Assembly: GCF_001870485.1 (NCBI RefSeq)
Contig: NZ_MDKE01000001.1
Location: 1-64,000, forward strand
DNA: 64,000 nt
From: Oceanisphaera psychrotolerans
Lineage (GTDB): Bacteria > Pseudomonadota > Gammaproteobacteria > Enterobacterales > Aeromonadaceae
Direction of reading: 5' to 3'
The first letter of the stretch is position 1; the number at the start of each line of letters is the position of its first letter. The notes below the pieces were generated by a model that saw nothing but the letters and a program-made list of their open reading frames with translations, was not told where the DNA came from and ran no database searches. A program made the position numbers and the translations under genes. Below, in pieces: positions 1 through 9,988 of the stretch.

Positions 1-98
1 TTACGTCGCCCATTTTCCCCGCCTCAAGCCATGCACACGAAAGGGGAATGGCTTGCCACCGGGCCGCCCGTTTTTTATGGCCACATGGCGGGTATCTG

Positions 99-143
99 TT
101 GAGCACAGAGGGGGTCTTCATTAGAATGGACGTCTAGACGCAT
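99..143 (+). promoter_or_regulatory. Sigma-70 promoter with overlapping MetJ-type met boxes
   Basis: A TTGAGC (99-104) and a TAGAAT (122-127) are separated by 17 bases, a good sigma-70 promoter pointing at the Lrp-type gene. Immediately after the -10 lie two adjacent 8-mers, GGACGTCT (128-135) and AGACGCAT (136-143), matching the E. coli met-box consensus AGACGTCT at 7/8 and 6/8 positions. CGTCTAGACG (131-140) is a perfect palindrome. MetJ with S-adenosylmethionine bound here would block transcription. The match is by eye; function is inferred. Confidence 0.5.
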
Positions 144-179
144 TTATGGCTTTAACATCGAGGCGGGATCTGGTTGTCA

Positions 180-644
180 ATGAGTGAAACCCTGGATCAT
201 TTTGATCGCAAAATATTGTCTATCGTACAGCGCAGTTGCCTGACGCGCAGCGAGGTGATTGCCGCAGAAATCGGCTTGTCGCCGTCTGCTGTTCAACGCC
301 GGCTGAAGCGACTGCGTCAAAGCCGGGTGATCAGTGCCGATGTAGCGGTGGTCGACAATCGCAAGGTCGATAACCTGATGACCTTTATCGTCGGGCTGGA
401 AATAGAGCGTGAAAACTACCAGGTCATGGATCGCTTCATGCGCTGGACCCAAACCAATGATGCCTTTCAGCAGATTTTCTATGTGACCGGGGCGGTGGAT
501 CTGGTGACGGTGATCCTGGCCAGGGACGTGACCGAATATGACGATATCGCTGCGGCCACCATGGCCCAGTTTCCGGAAATCAAGCGCATGAACACCAATG
601 TGGTACTCAATGTACTCAAGTCGGGATTATCCCTGCCACTCTGA
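180..644 (+). CDS. Lrp/AsnC family transcriptional regulator
   Basis: A 154-residue protein of the usual Lrp/AsnC length. An N-terminal winged helix-turn-helix (about residues 8-50, with the recognition stretch GLSPSAVQRRLKRL) is followed by a C-terminal RAM-type ligand-sensing domain (about 65-145). Family members form octamers and respond to amino acids. The ATG at 180 follows purine-rich GGCGGGA; an in-frame TTG at 174 is an alternative and would add two residues. The gene stands alone behind a promoter overlapped by met-box-like sequence and ends at a shared hairpin with mmuM, which is convergent. A role in sulfur amino-acid control is therefore plausible but inferred; the ligand cannot be read from sequence. 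Confidence 0.9.
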   Translation: MSETLDHFDRKILSIVQRSCLTRSEVIAAEIGLSPSAVQRRLKRLRQSRVISADVAVVDNRKVDNLMTFIVGLEIERENYQVMDRFMRWTQTNDAFQQIFYVTGAVDLVTVILARDVTEYDDIAAATMAQFPEIKRMNTNVVLNVLKSGLSLPL

Positions 645-656
645 ATAAACAGGATA

Positions 657-683
657 ATCCCCCGGCTTTACCGGGGGATATTT
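657..683. terminator. Bidirectional terminator between Lrp-type gene and mmuM
   Basis: A perfect 9-bp stem ATCCCCCGG (657-665) / CCGGGGGAT (671-679) with a CTTTA loop lies between two convergent genes. It is flanked by ATTT on the plus side and AT-rich sequence on the minus side, so it can serve both transcripts. Confidence 0.7.
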
Positions 684-738
684 ACGGTATTCTGCTGCGT
701 TGACAGATCGCGGGCATGCACCGAACGCCGGTACGGCT

Positions 739-1689
739 TTATTCCGCCGGGCGAAGCAGGGCGCTGACGGCGGCGATATCCGCCGGTGAGGTGCGGCAAC
801 AGCCACCGATAAGACGTGCGCCATGATGGTGCCAGCGTGCGGCTGCCTGGGCGTACTGCTCGCTGTTGGCCGGGCCGTGCCAGCATTTCTGCTCCGCATC
901 GTACTGTTCCCCGGAGTTGGGATAGACCAGTACCGGCTTGTCGGTGAGCCCCTGTACCGATTGCAACAGAGCGGATACGTGTTCGGGGGCGGTGCAGTTC
1001 AAGCCGAGTGCGACCACCGAGTGGAATGACTCCAAAGCGGCAACACAGTCGCTCAGCCGCTCTCCCTGGCTGTTGTGCTCTTCGCTGCTGCAGCTGAAGC
1101 TGATCCAGCCGCAGGCGTCGGGATGGGCGTCCATCAGCCGGGCCAGGGCCCGGGCTTCGCTCAGACAGGGCAGCGTCTCGCAGGCCAGCAGATCGGCCCC
1201 GGCGCTCAGCAATACCTCCAGCCGGGGGCGATGGAAGGCCATCAGCTCGTTTTCATCCAGATCGTAGTGCCCCCGGTATTCGGAGCCGTCTGCCAGCATG
1301 GCACCGTAGGGGCCAACCGAGGCCGCGACCAGCGGCCGGGGACGACGGGACTGCTGGTCGGCATTCAGGCTGTGCCAGAAGTCATCCCGGGCATTGACCG
1401 CCAGCTGCACGGCCTGGCGCATCAACCCGGCGGACTGCTCGGTGCTGAAGCCGCGGCTTGCGAAGGCCTCGAAGGTTGCCTGGTAACTGGCGCTGATGGC
1501 GACATCGGCACCGGCCGCAAAGTAGTCATAATGAACGGCATAGATCAGCTCTGGCTGCTCAATCAATACCTTGGCTGACCATAGCGGATCCTTGAGATCA
1601 CAGCCCCGGGCTTCGAGCTCGGTGGCCAGGGCACCATCGAGGATGGCGAGGGAATGCTGTGCTAGCAGGGACTCTATTGGATTGGACAT
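739..1689 (-). CDS. mmuM: Homocysteine S-methyltransferase
   Basis: A 316-residue cytosolic enzyme that transfers a methyl group from S-methylmethionine (or S-adenosylmethionine) to homocysteine, giving methionine. The fold starts with the typical DGALATELEARG motif near residue 18. The three zinc-ligand cysteines of the family are visible: C232 in GLNC and C297/C298 in GGCCRT. Length matches E. coli MmuM (about 310). The ATG at 1689 has AAGGAG five bases upstream. It is the last gene of a same-strand run with an amino-acid ABC importer (39-bp gap to the ATPase), which suggests the importer brings in a sulfonium or thioether amino acid for this enzyme. In E. coli the partner is instead the APC-type permease MmuP. 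Confidence 0.92.
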   Translation of the reverse strand: MSNPIESLLAQHSLAILDGALATELEARGCDLKDPLWSAKVLIEQPELIYAVHYDYFAAGADVAISASYQATFEAFASRGFSTEQSAGLMRQAVQLAVNARDDFWHSLNADQQSRRPRPLVAASVGPYGAMLADGSEYRGHYDLDENELMAFHRPRLEVLLSAGADLLACETLPCLSEARALARLMDAHPDACGWISFSCSSEEHNSQGERLSDCVAALESFHSVVALGLNCTAPEHVSALLQSVQGLTDKPVLVYPNSGEQYDAEQKCWHGPANSEQYAQAAARWHHHGARLIGGCCRTSPADIAAVSALLRPAE

Positions 1690-1728
1690 GACACTCCTTG
1701 GTGCAACACCGGCTGGCCGGTGACTGAG

Positions 1729-2478
1729 TTAGAGAATTTGCGCTAAAAACTGCTGCAGCCGGGGATGGGCGGGATGGCTGAAAAAGCGCGCCGGCGTGTC
1801 TTCTGCCAGCACCCGGCCCTCGGCCATGAACAGCACCCGGTCGGCCACTTCCCGGGCAAAGCCCATTTCGTGGGTAACCACCACCATGGTCATGCCTTCC
1901 CGGGCCAGGGCTTTCATTACCTCCAGCACTTCGCCCACCATTTCCGGGTCCAGTGCCGAGGTAGGCTCGTCAAACAGCATGATGTGCGGTTGCATGCACA
2001 GGGCCCGTGCGATGGCCACCCGCTGCTGCTGGCCACCGGACAACTGTCCGGGGTAATGGTCCATGCGTTCGGCCAGACCCACCTTGGTCAGCAGTGCCCT
2101 GGCCTGTTGCTCGACCTCGGCCCGCGGGCGTTTGGCCACCTTGAGCGGCGCCAGCATGACGTTTTGCAGCGCGGTCTTGTGGGGAAAGAGATTGAAGCTC
2201 TGGAACACCATGCCCACCCGCTCCCGCAGCCGGTTGATGTTGGTGGCCTTGTGGTACATATCGACGCCTTCGATCTCGATATGGCCGGCACTCAGGGTTT
2301 CCAGCTTGTTGAGGGTACGCAGAAAAGTGGACTTGCCCGAGCCGGAGGGGCCGACGATCACCACTACCTCGCCCCGTTTGACTTCTACCGATACCTGATG
2401 CAGGGCCTGGCAGCCGTTGTCGAACACCTTGTCGACCCGGTGTGCCCGCAGCATGATGTCTGTGCGTTCTGTATGCAT
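1729..2478 (-). CDS. Polar amino-acid ABC transporter ATP-binding protein
   Basis: A 249-residue ATPase of the GlnQ/HisP type that drives uptake of an amino acid across the inner membrane. Walker [10 protein letters not shown] is at residues 43-51, the Q-loop follows in [11 protein letters not shown], the signature is LSGGQQQR near residue 145 and Walker B is [13 protein letters not shown]. The start at 2478 is set by AGGAAAC just upstream; the frame stays open further upstream, but that part lies over the permease in another frame. It sits 8 bp after the permease and 39 bp before mmuM. The fold does not reveal the substrate; context points to S-methylmethionine or methionine-like compounds. 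Confidence 0.92.
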   Translation of the reverse strand: MHTERTDIMLRAHRVDKVFDNGCQALHQVSVEVKRGEVVVIVGPSGSGKSTFLRTLNKLETLSAGHIEIEGVDMYHKATNINRLRERVGMVFQSFNLFPHKTALQNVMLAPLKVAKRPRAEVEQQARALLTKVGLAERMDHYPGQLSGGQQQRVAIARALCMQPHIMLFDEPTSALDPEMVGEVLEVMKALAREGMTMVVVTHEMGFAREVADRVLFMAEGRVLAEDTPARFFSHPAHPRLQQFLAQIL

Positions 2479-2486
2479 AGTGTTTC

Positions 2487-3437
2487 CTAGTGTGCCGTTG
2501 CCATGTGCCGCTCCAGTCGCTGCACCAGCCAGGACAGGGACGCGGTCATCACCAGATAGAGCAGGGCGATAGTGAACCAGACCTCGAAGGGGGCGAAGGT
2601 CGATGACACCACTTCCCGCCCGGCCTTGCTCAGATCGGTCAGCGAGATAACCGATACCAGAGAGGAGTCCTTGATCAGGTTGATGAATTGTCCGGCCAGT
2701 GAAGGCAGGCTGCGCCTGAGTGCCTGGGGCAAAATCACCTCGACCATGGCCCGGACATAACTCATGCCGAGCGACCGCGCGGCTTCCATTTGTCCGGTAG
2801 GCACCGACTGGATACCTGCTCGTATGATTTCCGCCACATAGGCGGCGCTGAACAGGGTCAGGGCGGCGGCACCGGCGGTGAAACGATCCAGGGACAACAC
2901 GGTACCGACGAAAAAGTAGATGATGAAAATCTGCACCAGCAAGGGGGTGCCACGGATGATCTCGATATAGAGAATGCACAGTTTACGCAGCGCCGGGTTG
3001 GCGGAGAGCCGCCCCAGTCCGATGCCAAGACCCAGCACCACCGAACACAGCAAAGACACCACCGACAGTTGCAATGTCATGGCCATACCGTTTGCAATGG
3101 GGCCGGTGCGCACGCTGTTTATGCGGGCGATTTCATCCCCTTCAAACAGCAGATCGCCGTCGGTGACCAGCAGGGTACTGTACTGATTCAGGAGCAGGGG
3201 AGCATCGCCATAGTCGGAGATTAGGGTCAGGGTTCGGCCATCGTCGCCGAGCTCGGCCCGGCCATCGAACGGGGCGCGAATGGACTGGGGGGAGGTGTCG
3301 ACAATATAGGGTAGCACCCGTTCCCAGCGCCAGTTGTAGTCGATACTCTTGCTGGACCAGTAGATACCGCCGGCCAGCATCAGCACTATGCCCATAAAAA
3401 CGCCGTTCCACAGCCAGCGGTGTTTGGCAGTCTGCAT
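2487..3437 (-). CDS. Polar amino-acid ABC transporter permease
   Basis: A 316-residue inner-membrane permease of the HisM/GlnP family. It is longer than the usual 220-240 residues because an N-terminal membrane anchor (about 9-28) is followed by an approximately 75-residue probably periplasmic stretch before the canonical permease core (about residues 105-310). The EAA coupling loop is visible as [20 protein letters not shown]. This long form usually acts as a homodimer in systems with a single permease gene, which fits: no second permease is present in the operon. It is preceded by a hairpin after the binding-protein gene and followed 8 bp later by the ATPase gene. Confidence 0.9.
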   Translation of the reverse strand: MQTAKHRWLWNGVFMGIVLMLAGGIYWSSKSIDYNWRWERVLPYIVDTSPQSIRAPFDGRAELGDDGRTLTLISDYGDAPLLLNQYSTLLVTDGDLLFEGDEIARINSVRTGPIANGMAMTLQLSVVSLLCSVVLGLGIGLGRLSANPALRKLCILYIEIIRGTPLLVQIFIIYFFVGTVLSLDRFTAGAAALTLFSAAYVAEIIRAGIQSVPTGQMEAARSLGMSYVRAMVEVILPQALRRSLPSLAGQFINLIKDSSLVSVISLTDLSKAGREVVSSTFAPFEVWFTIALLYLVMTASLSWLVQRLERHMATAH

Positions 3438-3455
3438 ATTGTTTCCTATAAAAAC

Positions 3456-3479
3456 TGCCAGCGGCCGGTGCCGCTGGCA
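3456..3479 (-). terminator. Intercistronic hairpin, possible partial terminator after the binding-protein gene
   Basis: A perfect 10-bp stem TGCCAGCGGC (3456-3465) / GCCGCTGGCA (3470-3479) with a 4-base loop sits in the 54-bp gap between the binding protein and the permease. On the minus strand the stem is followed by GTTTTTAT, so it looks like an attenuator that lowers permease and ATPase expression relative to the binding protein, or protects the upstream message. Confidence 0.6.
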
Positions 3480-3491
3480 AAGGTATCGTTA

Positions 3492-4292
3492 TTACTGGAC
3501 CCGGCTGACCCAGGCATCGCTCTCGAACCACTTGCTGTAGAGTCGATCGTAGGTGCCGTCCCCCTTGATTTGACGAAGGAAGTTGTTGAGGAAATTAAGA
3601 TAATCCGCATCGCCCTTGCGTACTGCCCAGCCGAGAGGGCCATAGGTAAAGGCCTGGGATAGATGCACCAGCCGGTCCGGGTTTTGTGCCGCATAGACGG
3701 TGTTGTAGCTGATGTCGTAGACGAAACCATCGGCCCGGCCGTTGGCCACTTCCTGGGCTGCGTCGGCAGAGCTTTCGAACAGTCGCACCTTGGCCTGGCT
3801 CAGGTAGCGCTTGATGGCGAATTCGCCGGTGGTGCCAAGCTGAGCGGTGACGGTATAGGCGGCATCGTTCAACTGGCGGTAGGAGTCGATGGTGTCGGCC
3901 AGTTCCGGGCGGATCAGCACGGTCTGACCGGCATCGAGATAGGGATCGGCAAAGTTCACGCTCAGGTTACGTTCGGGCGTCACCGACATGCCCAGAATGA
4001 GATCACACTTGTTGGTCTGCAGCGCTGGTATGATGCCGTCCCAGCCGGTATTGACCGGTACGAACCTGACGTTGATCGATTTGGCCATGGCCTTGGCTAT
4101 ATCGATATCGAAGCCGATGAAGTCACCCTTCTTGTCGGTCATCTCGAAGGGCATGTAGCCAGACTCGAAGCAGAAGCGGAATTCCCCCGAACTCTGGATT
4201 TGCTCCAGAGTGGTATTGTTCTGGGCACTGGCCGGAGTGGCGAGCAGGCTCAAGCTGGAACTCAGCAGGAGGAGGCTTAGGTATTTTTTCAT
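3492..4292 (-). CDS. Polar amino-acid ABC transporter periplasmic binding protein
   Basis: A 266-residue solute-binding protein of the bacterial extracellular family 3 (SBP_bac_3). A cleavable signal peptide is clear (MKKYLSLLLLSSSL with a SAQ-type cleavage site near residue 24). The family start FRFCFESGYMPFEMTDKKG and the GFDIDIAKAMAKS stretch line up with the first lobe of amino-acid binding proteins. The start at 4292 has AGGG about 8 bases upstream; a longer open frame upstream lacks support. It is the first gene of the operon binding protein, permease, ATPase, mmuM. The ligand is inferred from mmuM, not from the binding pocket. Confidence 0.9.
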   Translation of the reverse strand: MKKYLSLLLLSSSLSLLATPASAQNNTTLEQIQSSGEFRFCFESGYMPFEMTDKKGDFIGFDIDIAKAMAKSINVRFVPVNTGWDGIIPALQTNKCDLILGMSVTPERNLSVNFADPYLDAGQTVLIRPELADTIDSYRQLNDAAYTVTAQLGTTGEFAIKRYLSQAKVRLFESSADAAQEVANGRADGFVYDISYNTVYAAQNPDRLVHLSQAFTYGPLGWAVRKGDADYLNFLNNFLRQIKGDGTYDRLYSKWFESDAWVSRVQ

Positions 4293-4633
4293 GACACGAT
4301 CCCTGAATCGAAGGAAGCATCGGGAGCAAGGGGCCCGACTGGAAATTAACGGAACCCCATATCTTAGCGATTGTTCATGGGGATATTCCGCATTCTGGAG
4401 GGAGAATGAGAGGCATTGCAGCGTCGGCCAGGACAGGTGTTGTGTGGGGTTTGTTCGCTTTCGGGGCGGGAGCACTCGGAGAGAGCGTTCGGGGCGCGCA
4501 GCAGGCACTCCTTGAAGCCGGATTCAGGGGGAGGACGGTGGCATGCCGGGCAACCAGAGAGCCCGCTCGGCAAGGCGAGCGGGCCATTATTGCGCGGATG
4601 AATTCACTCCTGCCCGTTCCCGTTACTGACGGT
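4293..4633. other. Intergenic region upstream of the ABC/mmuM operon
   Basis: About 340 bp without a convincing gene. The left part should hold the promoter of the leftward ABC operon, but no strong -35/-10 pair or met box was recognised. The right part holds a terminator-like hairpin at 4561-4584 for the slipin gene. Confidence 0.4.
4561..4584 (-). terminator. Hairpin downstream of the nfeD-slipin operon
   Basis: A perfect 9-bp stem GCCCGCTCG (4561-4569) / CGAGCGGGC (4576-4584) with a 6-base loop lies 50 bp past the slipin stop codon. It has no clear T-run on the minus strand, so efficient intrinsic termination is uncertain. Confidence 0.45.
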
Positions 4634-5437
4634 TCAGGTGATCTCGCTCGGTGACTGGGGATCCTCGGCATGTTGCTCATAGGGGCCCATTTCCTGCAGT
4701 ATCCGTCCCAGTTCCATCGGCAGCGGAAATACGATGATTTTGCTGTTGTCGTTGCTGATTTCGGTCAGGGTCTGCAGGTAACGCAACTGGATGGCCTCCG
4801 GTTGCTGGCCCAGCATGCGGGCGGCTTCCAGTAGCTGCTTGGAGGCTTCCAGTTCACCGGTGGCGTGGATCACCTTGGCTCGACGGGAGCGTTCGGCCTC
4901 GGCCTGCCGGGCGATGGCGCGGATCATCGACTCGTCCAGATCGACGTGCTTGATCTCCACCGCCGTGACCTTGATGCCCCAGTTGTCGGTGCTCTGATCC
5001 AGAATGCGTTGCAAGTCCGCATTGAGTGTATCCCGGGCTGAGAGGATTTCGTCCAGCTCGTGCTGCCCCAGCACCGATCGCATGGTGGTCTGGGCCAGCT
5101 GACTGGTGGCTTCCAGAAAGTTTTCGACGTTGATGATGGCTTTCTGCGGGTCCAGCACCCGGAAGTAGAGCACCGCATTCACCCGCACCGTGACGTTGTC
5201 TTTGGAGATCAGATCCTGGGAAGGGACATCCATGGTGACGATCCGCAGATCGACCCGCACCATCTGCTGCACGAAGGGAATAAGGATGATGAAGCCCGGT
5301 CCCTTTATCTTGTAGAAGCGCCCCAGCAGAAAGACCACCCCCCGTTCGTATTCCCGCAATATCCGGAACATGCTGGCAAACAGCATCACCACCAGCACCA
5401 CGATCAGCAACTGGAAGTACAGAAAGTCGATTATCAT
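4634..5437 (-). CDS. Slipin (stomatin-like SPFH protein)
   Basis: A 267-residue membrane-anchored SPFH/prohibitin-homology protein. One N-terminal hydrophobic segment (about residues 3-22) is followed by the stomatin signature region [20 protein letters not shown] and an SPFH domain to about residue 190, then a helical tail with [13 protein letters not shown]. Such proteins oligomerise on the inner membrane and scaffold membrane proteases. Its start overlaps the nfeD stop by four bases (ATGA type), so it is translationally coupled to the NfeD protease, the classic partner. The archaeal p-stomatin is itself a substrate of that protease. Confidence 0.92.
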   Translation of the reverse strand: MIIDFLYFQLLIVVLVVMLFASMFRILREYERGVVFLLGRFYKIKGPGFIILIPFVQQMVRVDLRIVTMDVPSQDLISKDNVTVRVNAVLYFRVLDPQKAIINVENFLEATSQLAQTTMRSVLGQHELDEILSARDTLNADLQRILDQSTDNWGIKVTAVEIKHVDLDESMIRAIARQAEAERSRRAKVIHATGELEASKQLLEAARMLGQQPEAIQLRYLQTLTEISNDNSKIIVFPLPMELGRILQEMGPYEQHAEDPQSPSEIT

Positions 5438-6777
5438 GATTGAGTCTCCTTCGCCGGAGCGACGTTGAGGGTAAGATCTTCCACCGCCACTATCACGACG
5501 GTTTGATTGGCGGCGATGGGAGCCTGGCTGTGAGCCTGCCAGCGCTCTCCCTGAACCAGCACGGTGCCGGTGGGAGCGATGGCGGTCAGGGCAATGCCTT
5601 GTTCACCCACCATGGCCACGGCGCCGGAAACGGGAGCGGCATGGCGCTGTTTGACGATCATCCGCACCACCACCAGGATCAACACCAGTGAAAACATGGT
5701 GAAGGCGGCGATAAAGGGCCAGGCCACCCGAAACGCCTGATCCGGGGTATCGAACAGCAGTACCGAGCCGATGACGAAGGCGACCAGGCCCCCCCCGCCG
5801 AGAATACCGAAACTGGGAGACAGCCCTTCGGCCACCATCAATGCCAGTCCCAGCCCCAGCAGGGCCAGGCCGGTGGTACTGAAGGGCAGCATCTGCAATG
5901 CCAGCAGTGCCAGCATCAGACAGATGGCGCCGGTGACACCGGCGACTCCGAAACCGGGACTGTAAAATTCCAGCAGCAGGCCGTACATGCCGACCAGCAT
6001 CAGCAGATAGGCGATATTGGGGTTGCTGATGGTGATGATAAAACGCTGGCGCCAGTCGGGCTGGCGCTGTTCGGCCTGCAACCCGATACTGGAGAAGGTA
6101 TAACTGCTGCCATGCAGCTGAAGCTCTCGGCCATCGAGGCCCTGCAGCAGTGCCGGTATGCCGTCGGCTATCAGCTCGATGACATTCTGCTCCAGCGCTT
6201 CGGTGGCGGTGAGGGTGGCGGCATCGCGTACCGCCAGCTCGGCCCAGTCGGCATTACGACCTCGTAATTGGGCCAGGGAGCGGAGGTAGGCGATGGCATC
6301 GTTCAGCGTCTTGCGCTCCATGGCGGAGCCACCGGGAGACGATGACTCCTGCTTGTCTTCGTCTTCGTTCTTGTCTTTTTCGGCCGGAGTACCCGGCAGG
6401 GAGGGGCCGCCAATCTGCACCGGCGTGGCTGCGCCCAGGTGGGTGCCCGGCGCCATGGCGGCCACATGGCTGGCATAGAGGATATAGGTGCCGGCCGAGG
6501 CGGCGCGGGCGCCACCGGGTGACACATAGACCACCACCGGAATACGAGACTCGAGTATGGCGGTGATGATGTCGCGGGTGGCGCTGTAGAGGCCACCGGG
6601 GGTATCCATGGTCAGCAGCACGAAGGCGGGCTTGTCTATCTGGGCCTGATTCAGCTCGGTGACGATGAAGTCCGAGGTGCCGGGGCCGATGCCGCCCTTG
6701 ACTTCGAGCTGCCAGTAACGCGCTTGCGCCGGCCATCCCAGCAACAGTAACAGCAATAACAGCCCACGCCAGTTCAT
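5434..6777 (-). CDS. nfeD: NfeD-family membrane-bound serine protease (long form)
   Basis: A 447-residue protein with a signal peptide (first about 19 residues, ending PAQA), a ClpP-fold protease domain, four to five membrane helices (about 245-375) and a C-terminal NfeD OB-fold domain. The Ser-Lys dyad known from Pyrococcus PH1510 is preserved: S94 in ARAASAG and K156 in ERKTLND, so it is probably active. An acidic low-complexity insert (about 132-150) sits between them. It is first in a two-gene operon and overlaps the slipin gene. The likely role is cleavage of membrane proteins at the periplasmic face together with slipin. Confidence 0.9.
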   Translation of the reverse strand: MNWRGLLLLLLLLGWPAQARYWQLEVKGGIGPGTSDFIVTELNQAQIDKPAFVLLTMDTPGGLYSATRDIITAILESRIPVVVYVSPGGARAASAGTYILYASHVAAMAPGTHLGAATPVQIGGPSLPGTPAEKDKNEDEDKQESSSPGGSAMERKTLNDAIAYLRSLAQLRGRNADWAELAVRDAATLTATEALEQNVIELIADGIPALLQGLDGRELQLHGSSYTFSSIGLQAEQRQPDWRQRFIITISNPNIAYLLMLVGMYGLLLEFYSPGFGVAGVTGAICLMLALLALQMLPFSTTGLALLGLGLALMVAEGLSPSFGILGGGGLVAFVIGSVLLFDTPDQAFRVAWPFIAAFTMFSLVLILVVVRMIVKQRHAAPVSGAVAMVGEQGIALTAIAPTGTVLVQGERWQAHSQAPIAANQTVVIVAVEDLTLNVAPAKETQS

Positions 6778-7043
6778 CTGCTCAGCTCCAACTCCGTCTT
6801 TATTAGAGCTTAGTGCATGGTTTCGGTTTGGTTGTTATTTGACCGATCAGGGGCTCGTTCCCGGACAACGGATCCGCTCCCCGAGACGCGGTGAATCCTC
6901 CCTGCTGTCTCCTTGTGTGCGATAACCAACCAGCAGACCAGTGGCCAGGAAAAAGCCGCCAGCATTATGCCGACCGCAGACTTTGTTTTACCATTTGGCA
7001 CCACGTAACGAATATTGACCGGAATTCCGGCCCGGGAGTGAAG

Positions 7044-7487
7044 ATGAAGACGAAGATAAGGGGGGCGACCAAAGCCGATCTGGGAGAGGTTTTCCGGCTG
7101 GAGCAGGCCGGCTTCGGTAGTCATGGTTATCCGGATTTTCTGTTTCGTCAGTTGCTGGAGCTGTGGCCGAACTTTCTGCTGGTGGCGGAAAGCGAAGGGG
7201 GGCTGGTGGGGTACGCCCTGGGCGGCATGGGCGAGGCGAAAGAGCAGGGCTGGATTCTGTCGCTGGCGGTGGACGAACGCCTGCGTGGTCAGGGTATCGG
7301 CAAGGCATTGTTGCAACGACTGGTGGCAGAGCTGACCGAGCGCGGCTGTACCGAGCTGCGATTGACGGTGCATCCGGACAACACCGCCGTCGGGCTTTAT
7401 CGGGTGCTGGGCTTCGAGCTCGAGACGTCGGAGCCGGATTATTTTGGACCCGGCGAGCCCCGCCTGGTATTGCTGCGCCGGGATTAA
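7044..7487 (+). CDS. GNAT family N-acetyltransferase
   Basis: A 147-residue acetyltransferase with the acetyl-CoA pyrophosphate-binding motif LRGQGIGKALL (about residues 74-84) and the later motif NTAVGLYRVLGFE, typical of RimI-like GNATs. The acceptor is unknown. The ATG at 7044 follows GGGAGTG; the frame remains open further upstream without a better ribosome site. It diverges from nfeD (266-bp gap) and is convergent with fadE, whose stop lies 58 bp away. Confidence 0.85.
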   Translation: MKTKIRGATKADLGEVFRLEQAGFGSHGYPDFLFRQLLELWPNFLLVAESEGGLVGYALGGMGEAKEQGWILSLAVDERLRGQGIGKALLQRLVAELTERGCTELRLTVHPDNTAVGLYRVLGFELETSEPDYFGPGEPRLVLLRRD

Positions 7488-7545
7488 TTCCGTTGCCACA
7501 GTATGTGCATACATCGTGGCCCATTAAGGCCGCTTCCAGCGGTAA

Positions 7546-9988
7546 TCAGGTGTTCTTGTTCAGCATGGCATCGTTGAACAGCGCCTTGTTGGCCACCAGC
7601 TCCTGCGGGTCGAAATCGTCCACGTTGATGGTGCGCAGCCGGCTGGTTTCGGCACGCTCCAGCAGGGTGGCTTCATTCTTGTCGATGACGCCGGCGCTCA
7701 ATGCCTCTTGTGCCAGCCGGTCCAGGTTGGTGAAGGTGCGGCGGCCCAGAGTCTGCGTGACCTTGTCGAACACCGGCTCGGCGGCGAGGATGTCGGCGAA
7801 GGCCTGTTCCAGCATGCCGAGCGGATTGCCGTCCTCGGCGGTCAGATAAAGCCCGTTACCGATGGCGTCCCGGGCCGGACCCGGGGTTTGCAGGGCGCGG
7901 GCCACCCGATGATCGAGTTTGTCCGAGGGCCGCTTGAACGGCGCCCCCCAGGGCATCAGCAGTACCTTGAGTGTCTTGCCCAGCGCCGGCACCGGAAAGT
8001 TGTCGAGCAGCTCGACCAGCGCGACCTGTGCCCGGTACAGGCTATCCTGGCAGGCCCAGTGCACCAGCGGCAACACCGCGGCCGGACGGCCCTCATCGTT
8101 GAAGCGCTTGAGGGTGGCGGACATCAGATACAGCTGACTCAGTACATCGCCGAGGCGGGCCGACAGCCGCTCCCTGCGCTTGAGTTCCCCCCCGAGGATG
8201 GCCATGGCGACATCCGACAACAGGCTCAGGTTGGCGCTGAGCCGGTTCATCTGGCGGTAATAACGGGCGGTATCGTCGCGCACCGGCGTCTGGCCGAAGC
8301 GGGCACCGGTGAAGCCGAACCAGATACTGCGCGCCAGGTTGCTGAGGGCAAAGCCGAGATGGCCGAAAACGGCCTGGTCAAACTGAGCCAGGGCCTTGCG
8401 GTTATCCGGCTCCTGTACCGACAGCATCTCTGCCAGCACAAAAGGATGGCAGCGAATGGCCCCCTGACCGTAGATGATCATGCTGCGGGTCAGGATGTTG
8501 GCGCCCTCCACCGTGATGGCGATGGGCGCCCCCTGATAACCCCGGGCCAGATAATTGTTGGGCCCCATACAGATGCCCTTGCCGCCGTGAATGTCCATGG
8601 CGTCGATGAGGCTGCGCTGGCTGCGGTCGGTGAGGTGATATTTGACGATGGCCGAGACCACAGAGGCTTCTCGCCCAGATCGATGCCGGTCACGGTCAGC
8701 ATGCTGGCCGCATCGGACAGATAGGCGTTGCCCCCCAGGCGGGCCAGCGGCTCTTCGATGCCTTCCATCTTGCCGATGGGCAGGCGAAACTGGCGACGAA
8801 TACGACTGTAGGCGCCGGAGGAAAGGGCCGAGACCCGGGTGCGGCGGTGCCGGTGGAAGGCAGGGTGATACCGCGGCCCACCGACAGGCACTCCATCAGC
8901 ATGCGCCAGCCCTGGCCGGCCATCTGCTGGCCGCCGATGATGAAGTCAATGGGCACGAACACATCCCGGCCCTGGGTGGGACCGTTCTGGAAGGGTACAT
9001 TCAGCGGAAAATGACGGCGACCTATCTTGACGCCGGGGGTAGCGGTGGGGATCAGGGCGCAGGTGATGCCGAGATCCGTCTCGTCGCCCAGCCAGCCTTC
9101 AGGGTCTTTCAGCTTGAACGCCAGTCCGAGCACGGTGGCGACGGGGGCCAGGGTGATATAGCGCTTGTTCCAGGTCAGGCGCATGCCCAGCACCTGCTCG
9201 CCCTGCCAGTCGCCCATGCATACCACGCCCACATCGGGAATGGCGCCGGCATCCGAACCCGCCTCCGGGCCGGTGAGGGCAAAACAGGGAATGTCTTCGC
9301 CGCGGGCCAGTCGGGGTAGGTAGTGATCCTTCTGCTCCGGCGTACCGTATTCCTGCAGCAGCTCGCCCGGGCCGAGGGAGTTGGGCACACCCACGGTCGA
9401 GGCCAGCACCGCACTGGTGCTGCACAGCTTTTGCAGCACCCGGGACTGGGCGTAGGCGGAAAACGCCAGGCCGCCATACTGCTTCTCGATGATCATGGCG
9501 AAGAAGCCGTGCTGTTTCAGATAGTCCCACACCTCGGGCGACAGATCGGCGCGCTCGTGGGTCACCTCCCAGTCGTTGGTCATGCGGCACACTTCTTCTA
9601 CCGGCCCCTCGATGAAGGCCTGCTCTTCGGCGCTGAGTTGTGGTTTGGGGTAGCTGTGCAGGGTATCCCAGTCCGGTTTACCGCGAAACAGCTCGGCTTC
9701 CCACCAGGTGGTGCCGGCCTCGATGGCTTCCCGTTCGGTGGCAGACATCTCCGGCATCAGCGTCCTGTAGACGGTGAACAGGGGGCGGCCGAGCAAACCG
9801 GCGCGCAGTGGTGCCAGATTCAGCAGTGCGGCCAGCATGCCAAACACCAGCCAGCAGGAGGGGGTTACTTCCGCCAGCAGAGTACCCACCGCCAGCACCA
9901 GAGCGGTGATCAGCGTGGTCGTTTTCAGTTGGCACCGGTGGTAAGCCAAACTGGCCCAGGAAATCAGCAGTAGCAGTAGGGTCATCAT
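7546..9988 (-). pseudogene. fadE: Acyl-CoA dehydrogenase FadE, broken by two single-base deletions
   Basis: This is the large membrane-associated FadE that starts fatty-acid beta-oxidation by making trans-2-enoyl-CoA. It opens with two N-terminal hydrophobic segments, then the long dehydrogenase body (for example [17 protein letters not shown] and [19 protein letters not shown]-like regions). As read, the frame breaks near 8850 (after [12 protein letters not shown]) and again near 8665 (after GIDLGEKP); each break is mended by adding one base. The repaired gene has 815 codons, giving 814 residues, exactly the E. coli FadE length. Sequencing error is the likelier cause. The start at 9988 has AAGGAG six bases upstream. 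The order fadE, diverging from gmhA-yafJ, is the same as in E. coli. Confidence 0.88.

Noticed and set aside
1-98. End of a leftward gene at the window edge (frame ending in TAA at 1-3)
   Set aside because: The possible frame is only about 25 codons long within the window, with no recognisable sequence.
7546-9988. fadE as genuinely decayed pseudogene
   Set aside because: Only two -1 slips, no internal stop or loss of conserved residues, and the repaired length is exactly 814; the same type of slip recurs in seven other genes.
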